This document shows positions 34,332-42,755 of a stretch of DNA of 64,000 bases, piece after piece. Origin of the DNA: Pseudomonadota bacterium (lineage in GTDB: Bacteria > Pseudomonadota > Gammaproteobacteria > Xanthomonadales > SZUA-38); NCBI GenBank assembly GCA_039033415.1, contig JBCCCR010000017.1, forward strand, positions 62,001 to 126,000, given 5' to 3'. How positions within the stretch are numbered: position 1 is the first letter of the stretch; every line of letters starts with the position of its first letter. The notes beneath the pieces were generated by a model. The model was not told where the DNA came from. It was given only the letters and a program-made list of their open reading frames with translations, and made no database searches. The translations under genes and the position numbers were made by a program.

Positions 34332-37300
34332 ATGCGATGGGCCTTTTTGCTGAGCGCGTTGATTGCGCTCGAGGCGGCTGCCGGTGGCAGCATCGCCTTT
34401 CGATTTGAACGGCTGCTGCCTGCACTCCAGCAACCCTGGTACTTTGCGCCTTTCGGTGACCTGGCGGTTGATTCAGACAACTTTGTCTACGTGGTCGAGC
34501 AGCAGAACAACCGGGTACGGAAGTTCACGCGCGCCGGCCAGCTCGTCACCACCTTTGGACAACCGACCAGCGGCGGCCTGCTGAACCCCCGCGACGTTGC
34601 CATCGACGAAGCGGGTTTTCTTTACGTTACCGACGGCTTCAATCATCGCGTGGTGGTCTACACAAAGAACGGCGAATTTCTAAGGGCCTTCGGGGAGTTT
34701 GGGTCGGGGCCGGGGCAATTCGACGTCCCCTTCGGAATCGCCTTTTTTGGCGAGCGCCTCTACGTGGCGGATTCGCTAAATCACCGGATACAGATTTTGG
34801 AAACTGATGGATCGGTCATGAATACGCTCGGCGGCTCAGGCCCCGGATCTGCCACCGGCCAGTTTGACTCTCCGGTGGACGTCAGTATTGCCCCCGATGG
34901 CCGCATCTACATTGCCGACACGAATAACAACCGCATCCAGTTTTTTGACCAGAGCGGCACGTTCCTGGGAGCGTTCGGCAGCACCGGTTCGGGGCCTGGA
35001 CAGTTTGAGGAAATCCGCGGCGTGGAGGTTGACACGTTCGGCATCGTCTACGTCATCGACGCAGGCGGCCGTGTGCAGCGCTTCGACCCAACTGGCCTGT
35101 TTCTGGCCGAGATCACCATGCCCGCCGAGGAACTGCCGTTCAACCAGCCCCGGGGCATTGCCAAAGCCGGCAACGGACGCATTTACGTTCGTGACCTGTA
35201 TCGTGTTTCTCAATTTGCGCCCAACGGCGATTTTGTGGACGGCTGGGCGAGCTCCGGCGATCAGCTTGGCCAGTTCAACTTTCCCCTGGGTATTGATGCC
35301 AATAGTGACGGCCAGTTGTTTGTGGCCGACCAGTTCAATCACCGTATTGTGCAGCTGGATGCAACCGGAAGCCCGGTGCAGGCGTTTGGCACTCGCGGCG
35401 CCGGGCCCTTGCAGTTCAACCGACCGATTGACATCACGTTGAACGGATTGAATCAGCTTGTGGTCTCCGATAGCGACAACCACCGGGTCCAAGTTATCGG
35501 AACAGACTTCGCGCCCGTTCGTGAGTTCGGCAGCTTCGGCACAGCTCCAGGACAGTTCAACTTCCCTTTCGGCGTGGCGGTCGACGACCAGAACAATATC
35601 TATGTTTCCGACACCTTCAATCATCGCATTCAACAGTTTCAGCCCGACGGCACCTTCATTCGTGAATGGGGGAGCGAAGGAAGTGCAGACGGCCAATTTC
35701 GCGAACCGGGTCCTCTGGCCATCGATGGCGAGGGGAACTTGTTTGTCGCGGACCGGTTGAACGACCGAATTCAAAAGTTCGAAGCCGATGGCACTCACCT
35801 CCTGAGCTTCGGGACCTTTGGCGAAGCCAACGGGCAGTTCGATATTCCCGAGGCGCTTGGCTTCGATAGCAACGGGTTTCTATTTGTGGCCGATACGGGC
35901 AATAACCGATATCAGGCGTTTACGATCACCGGCGAATATGTCGGAAAATTTGATCAGTCCGGTATCGAACCAGGTCAGATAACTCGTCCCGGCGGCATCT
36001 ATTTTGACGACAACCAAAACGTATTTATGGTGGACGCTCGCAACAACCGGCTCCAGCGATTCAACCGCCTGGAGCAGCTGCCCGATACGAAAGTGGTGAT
36101 AGTCGCCGGCGGAGGCCCCTACGCCGGCAACCCGCTTTGGGACGCAACGCAGGTCAACGCCAACTTTGCGTACCGGACGCTGGTCGTGAGAGGTTTCGGC
36201 AAGGACACCATTCAGTACCTCTCACCGGACGTCAATCTGGATATTGATCAGAACGGACTCGCTGACGATGTGGACGAGGCTCCGACCGCAGGCGCGCTTG
36301 AGCGTGCGATTGATGAGTTCGCCGATGATGCAGGCAATTTGCTGCTTTACCTGGTCGATCATGGCGGGGAGAACACGTTTCGTTTGACCGAATCCGAGGT
36401 GCTCGGTGCTACAACGCTGGCTCAGTGGATAGATGCCTGGCAGGCCGCTCGGCCCGGTTCCCGCGTCACGGTCATCTACGACGCCTGCCAGTCGGGCTCG
36501 TTTATGGACGAGCTGCGCAATCCCGCATTCGATCGGGTGCTGATCACATCATCGGATGCCGAGGAAAACGCTTATTTTGTTTCCCAGGGGGCGCTGTCGT
36601 TTTCCAATCGATTCTGGACGGGCATTTTCAACGGCGCGACCGTTGGCGAAGCGTTTGATGCATCTGCCACCGCCACCGGTGCCTCTTTTCCGCTGCAGAC
36701 TCCCCTGCTGGATGCTAACGGCGATGGCGTGTTCAACAGCCCCCAAGACCGTACCGCGGTGATGTCAGCGCTGATCGGTACCGGTGGGTCCGATACATCG
36801 GATGCGCCATTGCTGGGTTCGGTTTCCCCGCCGCAGACGATTGCCTCCGGCACCGTCGCCACCGTCACGGCTGAAGGTGTGGTCGATGCCGACGGAATCG
36901 CACGTGTCTGGGGCGTGCTTCGTCCGCCTGGATTTGTCCCGGCATCGCCGGATAATCCGGTGCAGGACCTACCTACGATTGATCTCGTTAATCAAGCCGG
37001 CACGGATGACTATGCGCTGGAGTTCTCTGGCTTTACCGACGTCGGGACCTACCAGCTGGCCGTTCATGCCCAGGACAGGCTCGGGAACATTTCTGCGCCG
37101 GCGCTAACGACCGTGACCGTCGACAATCCGCTGCGACGTCGTGCGATCGTGGTTCATGGTGGTGATGAGTCGGACGAGGCATTTGCCGCCCGTCAGGGCA
37201 ATGCGGCATTGGCCGTCGCGGCCCTATCCATCCAAGGCTACGGCGCCGACGGCGTGTCCTGTTCGGATGCAAGCTGCGATGACATTTTCTATCTCAGTAA

Positions 37301-38171
37301 CGCCGCCGTCCCAGGCACCGACGGTACGTCTACACGATCCAACCTGGAGTTTGCACTGACCACCTGGGGCGTTGACGACGTCCAAGACCTGACGGTGTAT
37401 TTCGTTGGGCCACGCTCCGGAAATGCGTTGGTGCTAAGCGACACAGACTCAGTCTCGTTGATCGACCTTGATAGCTTGCTTGATGTCGTCCAAACCACGG
37501 TCCCTGGCGTCCTGACCGTGGTGGTTGACGCTGACAGCAGCGAGGATATTGTGACGGCGCTGACGCCCGACACCTCTCAGACTCGTTACCTGATCTCGAG
37601 CACGGAAGATGGAGACGAAGCGATTAACCTGTCGGGAGGCGAGGTTTCTTTTTCTCAGTTCTTCTGGACGCAGGTCCTCAACGGGGCACGCTTGCGTGCG
37701 GCGTTTGTCCTGGCCCGCAACGCCGTTCTGTTCAACCAAAGCGCTCAGCTTGACAGCAACGGCAATGGCGTCAGCAACGATTTCACCGACGGCGTCGGGC
37801 CTCAGGACTATTTCATCGGTTCAGGGGTTGCGCTGGCGGGCGATGATCCGTTTGTCGGCGGGCTTGCGGTCAATAACGCGCTGACATCAGACTTTGAGAC
37901 CGTCACGGTGTCGCAGGTCACCAGCACCGGCAAGGTGGATCGGGTTGTGCTGCTTGCTGCCACGCCGGATGGAAGTATCGTCAGCCAGCCCCTGCCGAAG
38001 AGCGGTGGCACGTTCGAGGACAGAAGTTATGGGCTGTGTGGGCCGGCTGGAGACTACACCGTAGCGGCTTTTGCCGTGGACATGGACGGCAACGTGTCGC
38101 TTCCCAATTCGACAGTCGTGAGTCGGGCTGCCGCCTGCGACGACTTTTTCTTCTTCGCTGGCTTCGAATAA
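34332..38171 (+). CDS. NHL propeller with tandem caspase/C13-like domains and GFE tail
   Basis: The 1279-residue protein has a signal peptide (MRWAFLLSALIALEAAAGGS). Residues about 35-580 hold about ten NHL repeats (FGSGPGQFDVPFGIAF, YVADSLNHRIQIL and similar). A caspase-like/peptidase C13 domain (about 588-790) has VVIVAGGGPYAG, the histidine in LVDHGGENTF (His 677) and the cysteine in YDACQSGSF (Cys 719). After an Ig-like spacer, a second copy (about 938-1150, IVVHGGDESDEAF) has lost both residues: VGPRSG replaces VDHGGE, and VDADSSE replaces YDACQSG. It ends FFFFAGFE. It may be a secreted or surface protease with a pseudo-protease partner domain. The first domain closely follows legumain/gingipain-type motifs; its activity is inferred. 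Confidence 0.82.
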   Translation: MRWAFLLSALIALEAAAGGSIAFRFERLLPALQQPWYFAPFGDLAVDSDNFVYVVEQQNNRVRKFTRAGQLVTTFGQPTSGGLLNPRDVAIDEAGFLYVTDGFNHRVVVYTKNGEFLRAFGEFGSGPGQFDVPFGIAFFGERLYVADSLNHRIQILETDGSVMNTLGGSGPGSATGQFDSPVDVSIAPDGRIYIADTNNNRIQFFDQSGTFLGAFGSTGSGPGQFEEIRGVEVDTFGIVYVIDAGGRVQRFDPTGLFLAEITMPAEELPFNQPRGIAKAGNGRIYVRDLYRVSQFAPNGDFVDGWASSGDQLGQFNFPLGIDANSDGQLFVADQFNHRIVQLDATGSPVQAFGTRGAGPLQFNRPIDITLNGLNQLVVSDSDNHRVQVIGTDFAPVREFGSFGTAPGQFNFPFGVAVDDQNNIYVSDTFNHRIQQFQPDGTFIREWGSEGSADGQFREPGPLAIDGEGNLFVADRLNDRIQKFEADGTHLLSFGTFGEANGQFDIPEALGFDSNGFLFVADTGNNRYQAFTITGEYVGKFDQSGIEPGQITRPGGIYFDDNQNVFMVDARNNRLQRFNRLEQLPDTKVVIVAGGGPYAGNPLWDATQVNANFAYRTLVVRGFGKDTIQYLSPDVNLDIDQNGLADDVDEAPTAGALERAIDEFADDAGNLLLYLVDHGGENTFRLTESEVLGATTLAQWIDAWQAARPGSRVTVIYDACQSGSFMDELRNPAFDRVLITSSDAEENAYFVSQGALSFSNRFWTGIFNGATVGEAFDASATATGASFPLQTPLLDANGDGVFNSPQDRTAVMSALIGTGGSDTSDAPLLGSVSPPQTIASGTVATVTAEGVVDADGIARVWGVLRPPGFVPASPDNPVQDLPTIDLVNQAGTDDYALEFSGFTDVGTYQLAVHAQDRLGNISAPALTTVTVDNPLRRRAIVVHGGDESDEAFAARQGNAALAVAALSIQGYGADGVSCSDASCDDIFYLSNAAVPGTDGTSTRSNLEFALTTWGVDDVQDLTVYFVGPRSGNALVLSDTDSVSLIDLDSLLDVVQTTVPGVLTVVVDADSSEDIVTALTPDTSQTRYLISSTEDGDEAINLSGGEVSFSQFFWTQVLNGARLRAAFVLARNAVLFNQSAQLDSNGNGVSNDFTDGVGPQDYFIGSGVALAGDDPFVGGLAVNNALTSDFETVTVSQVTSTGKVDRVVLLAATPDGSIVSQPLPKSGGTFEDRSYGLCGPAGDYTVAAFAVDMDGNVSLPNSTVVSRAAACDDFFFFAGFE

Positions 38172-38255
38172 ACGACGCGGGGAGTTGTATCGGCGACGTT
38201 AGACACCACCTGTGAGCTAACGGTCTCGCAACACCGGACAGTCACCGGCAATTTC

Positions 38256-39260
38256 ATGAGCACATCCTTCGAAACCCGACTGCAGACCATCATTGATGGC
38301 AAAACGAAGCCCGTTGGCTCGCTGGGCCGAATCGAAGCGCTGGCGATGCAGATCGCTAAGCTGCAGGAAAGTGATCAACCCGATACTTCGTCCTGCGGCC
38401 TGACGCTGTTCGCCGGCGATCACGGAATGGCGCTCGCGGGCGTTTCCGCGTATCCCCAGGCGGTGACCCGCCAGATGCTGCTGAACTTTCTCTCCGGCGG
38501 CGCTGCTGCCAATGTATTCGCCGACGTGCTGGGTGTATCGATGCAGGTCGTGGACGCGGGGGTTGCCGGTAATCCGGTAAGCCATCCGGAGCTGCTTTCC
38601 CGGCGGATAAGGGGCGGCACGACCAACGCCATCGAAGGCCCCGCCATGACGCCCGATGAATTTGATCGGGCGCTTGCGGCAGGACGATTGCTCGGGGAGC
38701 AGGCTGACCATCCGGTGGTCGCGTTTGGAGACATGGGCATCGGCAATACCGCAGCATCAAGCCTCTTGACGGCAAAACTCACCGGCGCCGACGTGGGTGA
38801 TCTGACCGGCCGGGGCACCGGACTCGACGACGAGGGGCTTGAACGAAAACGCTCCCTGCTGCAGCGCGCTGCCGCTCGAACGGAAACACAGCTCACTGCG
38901 CAGGAAGCGCTCCAGGAGTACGCGGGCTTTGAGATGGTGATGATCGTGGGGGCGATGCTGGGGGCCGCTCGGGCGCGCCGCCTGGTGCTGGTTGACGGGT
39001 TCATCTGCTCAGCGGCGGCGTTGGCTGCACTGGGCATCGAACCCGGTATTAAAGACGCGCTGGTATTTGCCCATCGTTCGGCGGAGAGCGGCCATGCGCC
39101 CCTGCTTGCGGCCCTCGACGGCGATCCGCTGCTCGACCTGGGTCTGAGGCTGGGGGAAGGCACAGGAGCGCTGCTGGTCTGGCCGCTCGTCCGGGCCGCT
39201 GGAGCGTTCCTGAAGGATATGGCCAGCTTTGATTCAGCGGGGATTTCTGGTCCAGCGTGA
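38256..39260 (+). CDS. cobT: Nicotinate-nucleotide-dimethylbenzimidazole phosphoribosyltransferase CobT
   Basis: The 334-residue enzyme makes alpha-ribazole phosphate from nicotinate mononucleotide and the lower-ligand base. Signatures include KPVGSLGRIE near residue 16, FAGDHGMALAGVSAYPQAVT (about 52-71), the FGDMGIGNTA block and the catalytic glutamate in LRLGEGTGALL (about 302-312). Its end overlaps cobS (GTGA). No riboswitch is visible in the 85 bases upstream. It starts the second B12 block, 31 kb away from cobQ-cbiB-cobD-cobU. Confidence 0.93.
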   Translation: MSTSFETRLQTIIDGKTKPVGSLGRIEALAMQIAKLQESDQPDTSSCGLTLFAGDHGMALAGVSAYPQAVTRQMLLNFLSGGAAANVFADVLGVSMQVVDAGVAGNPVSHPELLSRRIRGGTTNAIEGPAMTPDEFDRALAAGRLLGEQADHPVVAFGDMGIGNTAASSLLTAKLTGADVGDLTGRGTGLDDEGLERKRSLLQRAAARTETQLTAQEALQEYAGFEMVMIVGAMLGAARARRLVLVDGFICSAAALAALGIEPGIKDALVFAHRSAESGHAPLLAALDGDPLLDLGLRLGEGTGALLVWPLVRAAGAFLKDMASFDSAGISGPA

Positions 39261-40024
39261 ACGCTCGTGTAGGCAATGAGCTGGCGATTTTTGCCCTGGC
39301 GGTGCAGTTCTTGACCCGAATTCCGGTGCCGGTTGGTAACGCCTATACCCCGGCGCGGCTTGCCGCCGCGCCTCGCTATTTCCCGCTGGTGGGTGCCATG
39401 GTCGGTGGACTTTGCGCGGCGGTTTTTCTGCTGGCTCAGCCGCTGCTCGGTTCCACCGTCAGCACGCTACTTGTGTTGGCCGCCGGCATGTTGCTGACCG
39501 GCGCGTTTCATGAAGACGGGCTGGCAGACACCTTCGATGGTCTTGGTGCAGTTTCGCGCGAGCAGATGCTGACCGTGATGCGCGATAGCCGGCTTGGGAC
39601 GTTTGGGGCCGCCGCCTTGGGGCTTGTCATAGCACTCAAGGCCGGCGTTCTGATCGAACTCCCGTTAGGCACCGTGGCAACGGCGTTGGCGGTGGGACAC
39701 GGTTTGTCTCGGCTGTCAGCCGTGCTGGTAATTGCCACCAGCCGCTATGTCCGCGACGAGGGCACCGGCAAACCCACAGCTGACGGCATCGACAGCGGGA
39801 GCCTGAGAGTGGCGTTGCTGACCGGCGTTGTCATGCTCGCATGGGTCGCGGCGACAATCGGCTTTTCGAATGCGCTGAGTGTCCTCGCGGGCCTGCTGTT
39901 GGGCCACGCGGGAATGCGAGCGCTGTTTGAGCGTCGGCTCGGTGGCTACACAGGCGATACGCTGGGCGCGGTGCAGCAAACCAGCGAGCTGGGCGTGTAC
40001 CTCGGATTGCTCCTTTGGCTGTAA
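39257..40024 (+). CDS. cobS: Adenosylcobinamide-GDP ribazoletransferase CobS
   Basis: The 255-residue integral membrane protein joins GDP-cobinamide to alpha-ribazole (phosphate), the last assembly step of the nucleotide loop. Family signatures are FLTRIPVP near residue 14, FHEDGLADTFDGLGA (about 83-97) and REQMLTVMRDSRLGTFGAAAL (about 100-120). Multiple hydrophobic helices follow, and the C-terminus has GGYTGDTLGAVQQ. GTG 39257 overlaps the cobT stop. The downstream cobC start overlaps its end by ten bases, so the three genes are co-translated. Confidence 0.93.
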   Translation: MNARVGNELAIFALAVQFLTRIPVPVGNAYTPARLAAAPRYFPLVGAMVGGLCAAVFLLAQPLLGSTVSTLLVLAAGMLLTGAFHEDGLADTFDGLGAVSREQMLTVMRDSRLGTFGAAALGLVIALKAGVLIELPLGTVATALAVGHGLSRLSAVLVIATSRYVRDEGTGKPTADGIDSGSLRVALLTGVVMLAWVAATIGFSNALSVLAGLLLGHAGMRALFERRLGGYTGDTLGAVQQTSELGVYLGLLLWL

Positions 40025-40551
40025 TCCTGCTGCGCCATACGCGGCCGGTGCTCGGGTCAGAGTATTGCTACGGCAATCTGGATATCGATCTTGCCGATTC
40101 GTTTGAAGCTGACGCGGAACTGGCGATCGCCCAACTGCCGACGTTTTCGAGAGTAGTCTCCAGTCCGTTGAGCCGAGCTCGTCTGCTTGCCGAGCGTATC
40201 GCAGCCGGGTGCAGCCTCATCTTCTGCATTGACGAGCGGGTTCGGGAAATGGACTTTGCTGCTTGGGAGGGTCGCCGCTGGTCTGAAATACCGCGTGCCG
40301 AGCTCGATGCCTGGGCGACGGACTTTATGGACGAACGACCCCACGGCGGTGAAAGCGTAAGAGAGTTTAGTACTCGTTGCCGAGAAGCCGTCGCGGCCTA
40401 TGAGCGCGAGGACGGTGACACGTTGGTCGTTTGCCACGCTGGGGTGATTCGTGCCGCGTTTGCCGGCGGCGATGGCGTCGATGATTTCAGCACCACGGTT
40501 GGCTATGGCGAATCACGCCGCTGGCTCAAGCCTGAGGTCCTACCGAGCTAG
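40015..40551 (+). CDS. cobC: Alpha-ribazole phosphatase CobC (histidine phosphatase family)
   Basis: The 178-residue protein has the histidine phosphatase start VILLRHTRP (phosphohistidine at residue 7) and a second histidine in VVCHAGVIRAAF (about residue 142). It also has the family-typical EMDFAAWEGRRW segment (about 78-89) and the GGESVREF segment. It removes phosphate from alpha-ribazole 5'-phosphate or adenosylcobalamin 5'-phosphate. It starts at TTG 40015, overlapping cobS. A general phosphoglycerate-mutase-like activity cannot be excluded, but the operon context favours CobC. Confidence 0.87.
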   Translation: MAVILLRHTRPVLGSEYCYGNLDIDLADSFEADAELAIAQLPTFSRVVSSPLSRARLLAERIAAGCSLIFCIDERVREMDFAAWEGRRWSEIPRAELDAWATDFMDERPHGGESVREFSTRCREAVAAYEREDGDTLVVCHAGVIRAAFAGGDGVDDFSTTVGYGESRRWLKPEVLPS

Positions 40552-40573
40552 CAATGGCAAAATTTTTGGGGCG

Positions 40574-40810
40574 TCACGAGCCCTGGATCACCCTGACAGT
40601 CGTGAGGACGCTCGGGTTGTCGCGGATTTCCCTTAGGCAATTGATGCACAGGCAGTCGTCGTAGTGATAAGTGAGCTCCTCGGCGAGATCTTTTGACAAC
40701 GTCACCTGAGAACATTGGCAGTGCACCGGATTGTTGGCTTTACACTCGAACGTGGCGCCGCATCTCGGGCATGCCACGACCTCATGTTTGCTGCGCAGCA
40801 TGGTGGTCAC
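40574..40810 (-). CDS. Cysteine-rich CWC family protein
   Basis: The 78-residue protein has CPRCG (Cys 14 and 17), Cys 23, CQC (31, 33) and the cluster CLCINC (53, 55, 58), the pattern of the cysteine-rich CWC family, which probably binds zinc. The function of the family is unknown. Its GTG start (40810) overlaps the peptidase gene stop by four bases (GTGA), so it is the second gene of a two-gene unit with the P1 peptidase. A later ATG (residue 4) is possible. Confidence 0.75.
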   Translation of the reverse strand: MTTMLRSKHEVVACPRCGATFECKANNPVHCQCSQVTLSKDLAEELTYHYDDCLCINCLREIRDNPSVLTTVRVIQGS

Positions 40811-42054
40811 GGCGACGCCTCCTCGAGCAGCTGATGGCTGCGGAGAACCCGGATAAGCTCTTCGTGAGGCAATCGAGGCACACGGTAGCGGTCAGCGCCT
40901 ACCATGGTTTCGGCCGCCACCATCGCGTTGACTACCGCCTCCTCGGTGGCTTCTACGGTTGCGACAAACGCTGGGGTCAAACCTGGATTGGCGAGGGTCC
41001 GCACCAGCGACGGCTTTTCATCAAAGGACACTTTGTTGGCAGTGGAGAACGCGATAAAGATGTCGCCCGAGGAATCGCTGGCGCTGCTCCCCAGTCGACC
41101 CAGTCCCAGCGTGACCCGGTGGGCAACTCTTTTCAGCTGGTGCGGAAGGAGCGGCGCATCGGTTGCCACCACAACGATGATGGACCCAAGTTCGGGTCGG
41201 CTGGATCCTTCTCCATCAGCACCGCAGAGTGATTCGGTCCGGCCTTCCGGTACCGCCGTTTCATAGCAGATCTCTGCGCCACTGATCTTGCGACCCACGG
41301 GCACCCCCGCGATTCGTAGCCAGTCTCGTCGGCCGTAGTTGCACTGCACAAGCACCCCAAGCGTGTAGCGTTCTGCGCCGACGGTGAACTGACGAGAGGA
41401 AGTACCGATTCCCCCTTTGAACTCATTGCAGATCATGCCGGTGCCGCCACCGACGTTGCCTTCAGCAACAGCCCCACCTTTGGCGCCGTCGAGAGCCGCG
41501 AAGGCGTGCGCCTTTTTCACGTGAAAGCCGTTGATGTCGTTTAAACCGCCGTAGGGAGGCCAGGGGCCGTCCCAGGTTTCCGCAACCACCGGCAGTGACC
41601 AGGCCAGCAGTCCGCCAGTCTTTTGGAGCGACCACTCGGTCACCGCGTCTCTGACCACGCCGACGCTGTGGGTATTGGTGATCATGATCGGCCCAGCAAG
41701 CGTTCCGCTTTCCTCGATCCAGATCGTACCGGTCATCTCGCCGTTGCCGTTGAGCGCGTGATAGGCCGCGTAGGCAACGGCCGCGGGATCGTCTCCAAAC
41801 GGCAAAATTGCTGTCACCCCGGTTCGAACTGGTCCCTCGCCGGCTATCCACGCTCCCTCGCCCCGCATGATCGTCTCATGCCCTACACTGACGCCCGCAA
41901 CGTCGGTGATCGCATTCAATGGCCCAGGCTGGCCGTCAAAGGGAATGCCCAGATCTCGAGCTCTGGGTGGGCTGTCCGCGCCTTGGGTGAAGCTGAGACC
42001 GCTTGCGGTAAGGAGGCCGATTCCAATCGTCAGCAGCACGATGGCACGTTTCAT
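40807..42054 (-). CDS. P1 family peptidase (DmpA-like aminopeptidase), exported
   Basis: The 415-residue protein starts at ATG 42054, giving the leader MKRAIVLLTIGIGLLTASG and cleavage near TQGAD. DmpA/P1 peptidases are N-terminal-nucleophile enzymes that self-cleave to expose a serine. The marks here are RARDLGIPFDGQPGPLNAITDVAGVSVGH, the GNVGGGTGMICNEFKGGIGTSSR segment around the predicted cleavage and nucleophile (about residue 215), and GVPVGRKI. They release N-terminal residues, including D-amino acids or beta-peptides, from peptides. The upstream extension to 42102 has no leader and was dropped. Confidence 0.87.
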   Translation of the reverse strand: MKRAIVLLTIGIGLLTASGLSFTQGADSPPRARDLGIPFDGQPGPLNAITDVAGVSVGHETIMRGEGAWIAGEGPVRTGVTAILPFGDDPAAVAYAAYHALNGNGEMTGTIWIEESGTLAGPIMITNTHSVGVVRDAVTEWSLQKTGGLLAWSLPVVAETWDGPWPPYGGLNDINGFHVKKAHAFAALDGAKGGAVAEGNVGGGTGMICNEFKGGIGTSSRQFTVGAERYTLGVLVQCNYGRRDWLRIAGVPVGRKISGAEICYETAVPEGRTESLCGADGEGSSRPELGSIIVVVATDAPLLPHQLKRVAHRVTLGLGRLGSSASDSSGDIFIAFSTANKVSFDEKPSLVRTLANPGLTPAFVATVEATEEAVVNAMVAAETMVGADRYRVPRLPHEELIRVLRSHQLLEEASP

Positions 42055-42305
42055 AGAGAAGCTTTTGGTCACCGGCAAGGAGATCCATGACCGTACCACC
42101 AACCTTCTACCCCCTCAATGCGTCGGCGGTTTTGTGCCCCAAACTCGGAGGGCAGGTCCCTTCGCTGGTTTGGCGGGCAGTTATCGCTGCTCAAGCCTGC
42201 CATGACAGTTTTCCGAAATACTCGATTAGAATTCCGTCATCTGTCGCATTTGGCCATGAATTGCGTAAGTAGGAAGCAAGAATGTTTTGCATGCGGGAAA
42301 ACTTT

Positions 42306-42755
42306 ATGAAACGAACCTTCGCTTACCAGCGGGCCTGCCACCGCGGTGTTGGGATTTTGCTGGGCCTCTCCTGCGTCCTTGCCGCATATGCCGCGCCAGG
42401 GCAGTTGGTGATTCAGGCGGACGCCGTGCTCGAAGAGACCGCTTTTCTCGAAATTGAAATCGCCGGTGAGACCGCGGGGACTCAGTTTGATCAGCTCGAC
42501 GTCGCGGGCGACCTTTCTCTCGACGGTGAGCTTCGGATCGTGCTCTCCAACAACTACTTTCCCGACCCCCAAGACACGTTTGTTGTGGTTTCGGCCCAAA
42601 CGCTCTCAGGAACGTTCACCAACGAGCAGGCCGGCCGCGTGGAGCTGGCGGACGGAAGCGGAAGCATGATGATTACCTACGGTGCGACGACCGTCACGCT
42701 CAGTGATTTTGTCAGCCTGACGCTGCTGTTCCGAAATGGCTTTGAAAATGAATAA
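42306..42755 (+). CDS. Small exported beta-rich protein with GFE tail
   Basis: The 149-residue product starts at ATG 42306, which gives a basic N-terminus (MKRTFAYQRA) and a leader to about residue 30 (AAYAAPG). The mature part (FLEIEIAG, TQFDQLDVAGDLSLDGELRIVL, then DTFVVVSAQTLSGTFTN) is the beta-helix-like module that normally closes large autotransporter-like or choice-of-anchor proteins. It ends LLFRNGFENE. The next gene starts inside its last codons (ATGAATAA). The neighbouring protein ends just where such a module would be expected, so the two may be parts of one split architecture. Confidence 0.65.
   Translation: MKRTFAYQRACHRGVGILLGLSCVLAAYAAPGQLVIQADAVLEETAFLEIEIAGETAGTQFDQLDVAGDLSLDGELRIVLSNNYFPDPQDTFVVVSAQTLSGTFTNEQAGRVELADGSGSMMITYGATTVTLSDFVSLTLLFRNGFENE

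Noticed and set aside
38172-38255. Possible third cobalamin riboswitch before cobT
   Set aside because: The gap is only 84 bases and has no B12 box or CGCAACTGT-type core.
38420-39163. 247-codon Ser/Ala/Pro-rich frame on the minus strand
   Set aside because: Antisense to cobT, and low-complexity composition typical of shadow frames.
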